Source: Hirsutella rhossiliensis (lineage: Eukaryota > Ascomycota > Sordariomycetes > Hypocreales > Ophiocordycipitaceae). Taken from it: a stretch of 64,000 nt of DNA. The translations under genes were made by a program, and so were the position numbers. Location of the stretch: positions 186,001-250,000 of the forward strand of contig NW_025408686.1 in the NCBI RefSeq assembly GCF_020360975.1, given 5' to 3'. Under the pieces are notes generated by a model that was not told the DNA's origin, did not search any database, and saw only the letters and a list, made by a program, of their open reading frames with translations. This document shows, piece after piece, positions 63,847 through 64,000 of the stretch (its first letter is position 1; the number at the start of each line of letters is the position of its first letter).

Positions 63847-64000
63847 TGATGCATTTTGCATATGGATGAGATGAAGTGGGATCGATGTCTCTCCAACTAA
63901 GCTATGACTGCCTCATCCTTATGTAGGAGGCAGCCAGGTCGGACTATCTAGGCGATCCGGCCGGTTTACAAGGCAGCCACATACCGATGCCTGTTCACAC
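63847..64000 (+). repeat. LTR-like insert running off the right edge
   Basis: The sequence starts TGATGCATTTTGCATATGG inside the pogo coding region, preceded by GATGG (63842-63846) as the likely target duplication. Its first 85 bp match the interrupted copy at 50363-53311 on the opposite strand. Two insertions of the same TG-start sequence into coding ends of two different pogo elements support an LTR or similar terminus. The far end is outside the window. Confidence 0.55.

Noticed and set aside
1..64000. CRISPR arrays, bacterial operons, rRNA
   Set aside because: No regularly spaced direct repeats, no ribosome-binding-site-led gene strings and no rRNA signatures; gene structures and elements are fungal.

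Overview
The window looks like a transposon-packed accessory (possibly subtelomeric) block from a filamentous ascomycete, most likely a Sordariomycete. Support: short GT..AG introns with CTGAC/CTAAC-type branch sites, a Zn2Cys6 regulator, a FunK1 kinase, an adenylation-PCP-reductase (NRPS-like) enzyme, and the fungal element set seen here (Copia, chromodomain Gypsy, Tad-like LINE, MULE, hAT, pogo/Fot). The species cannot be named from the sequence.

Layout. 1-341: 5' end of a MULE on the minus strand running off the left edge. 445-8756: solo LTR, hAT ends, a tandem repeat, a LINE scrap and a decayed Zn2Cys6 regulator (6168-8435). 8757-9150: the 3' end of an ATP-dependent DNA ligase cut by Copia1 (9151-15212). 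15271-25812: a stand-alone DDE integrase gene broken by an LTR-like insert, then by MULE1 (16356-24885), which carries a Tad-like LINE (18952-24853) in its terminal repeat. 25847-26713: a convergent unknown ORF with one internal stop. 26949-32620: a chromodomain Gypsy. 34035-36646: MULE2 inside a FunK1 fragment. 37427-38240: a two-exon uncharacterised gene. 38474-43461: a second Gypsy, cut by a pogo element (43462-45079). 45082-45560: a fold-back repeat. 45612-46656: an intact metallo-beta-lactamase gene. 46695-53551: Copia2 remnant, two internally deleted hATs, an interrupted LTR and a pogo 3' end. 53537-57051: NRPS-like gene with a solo LTR directly upstream and a pogo terminal repeat supplying its stop. 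57835-64000: solo LTR, two tandem 5'-damaged LINE copies, and a pogo element interrupted by an LTR that leaves the window.

How the pieces relate. Insertion order can be read from target-site duplications, which are visible for three solo LTRs, Gypsy2, two MULEs, one LINE in the MULE, one LINE copy in the tandem pair, and hAT2. Only two host genes look undamaged (the lactamase and 37427-38240). The others are truncated, frameshifted or interrupted. Many lesions are single-base changes in short homopolymer runs, so part of the damage could be base-calling error; shared frameshifts in the two MULE copies argue that at least some are real. Most worth following up: a UAG stop in a readthrough-type context between Gag and Pol of Copia1, the integrase gene with its convergent partner, and the LTR/pogo capture of both ends of the NRPS-like gene.
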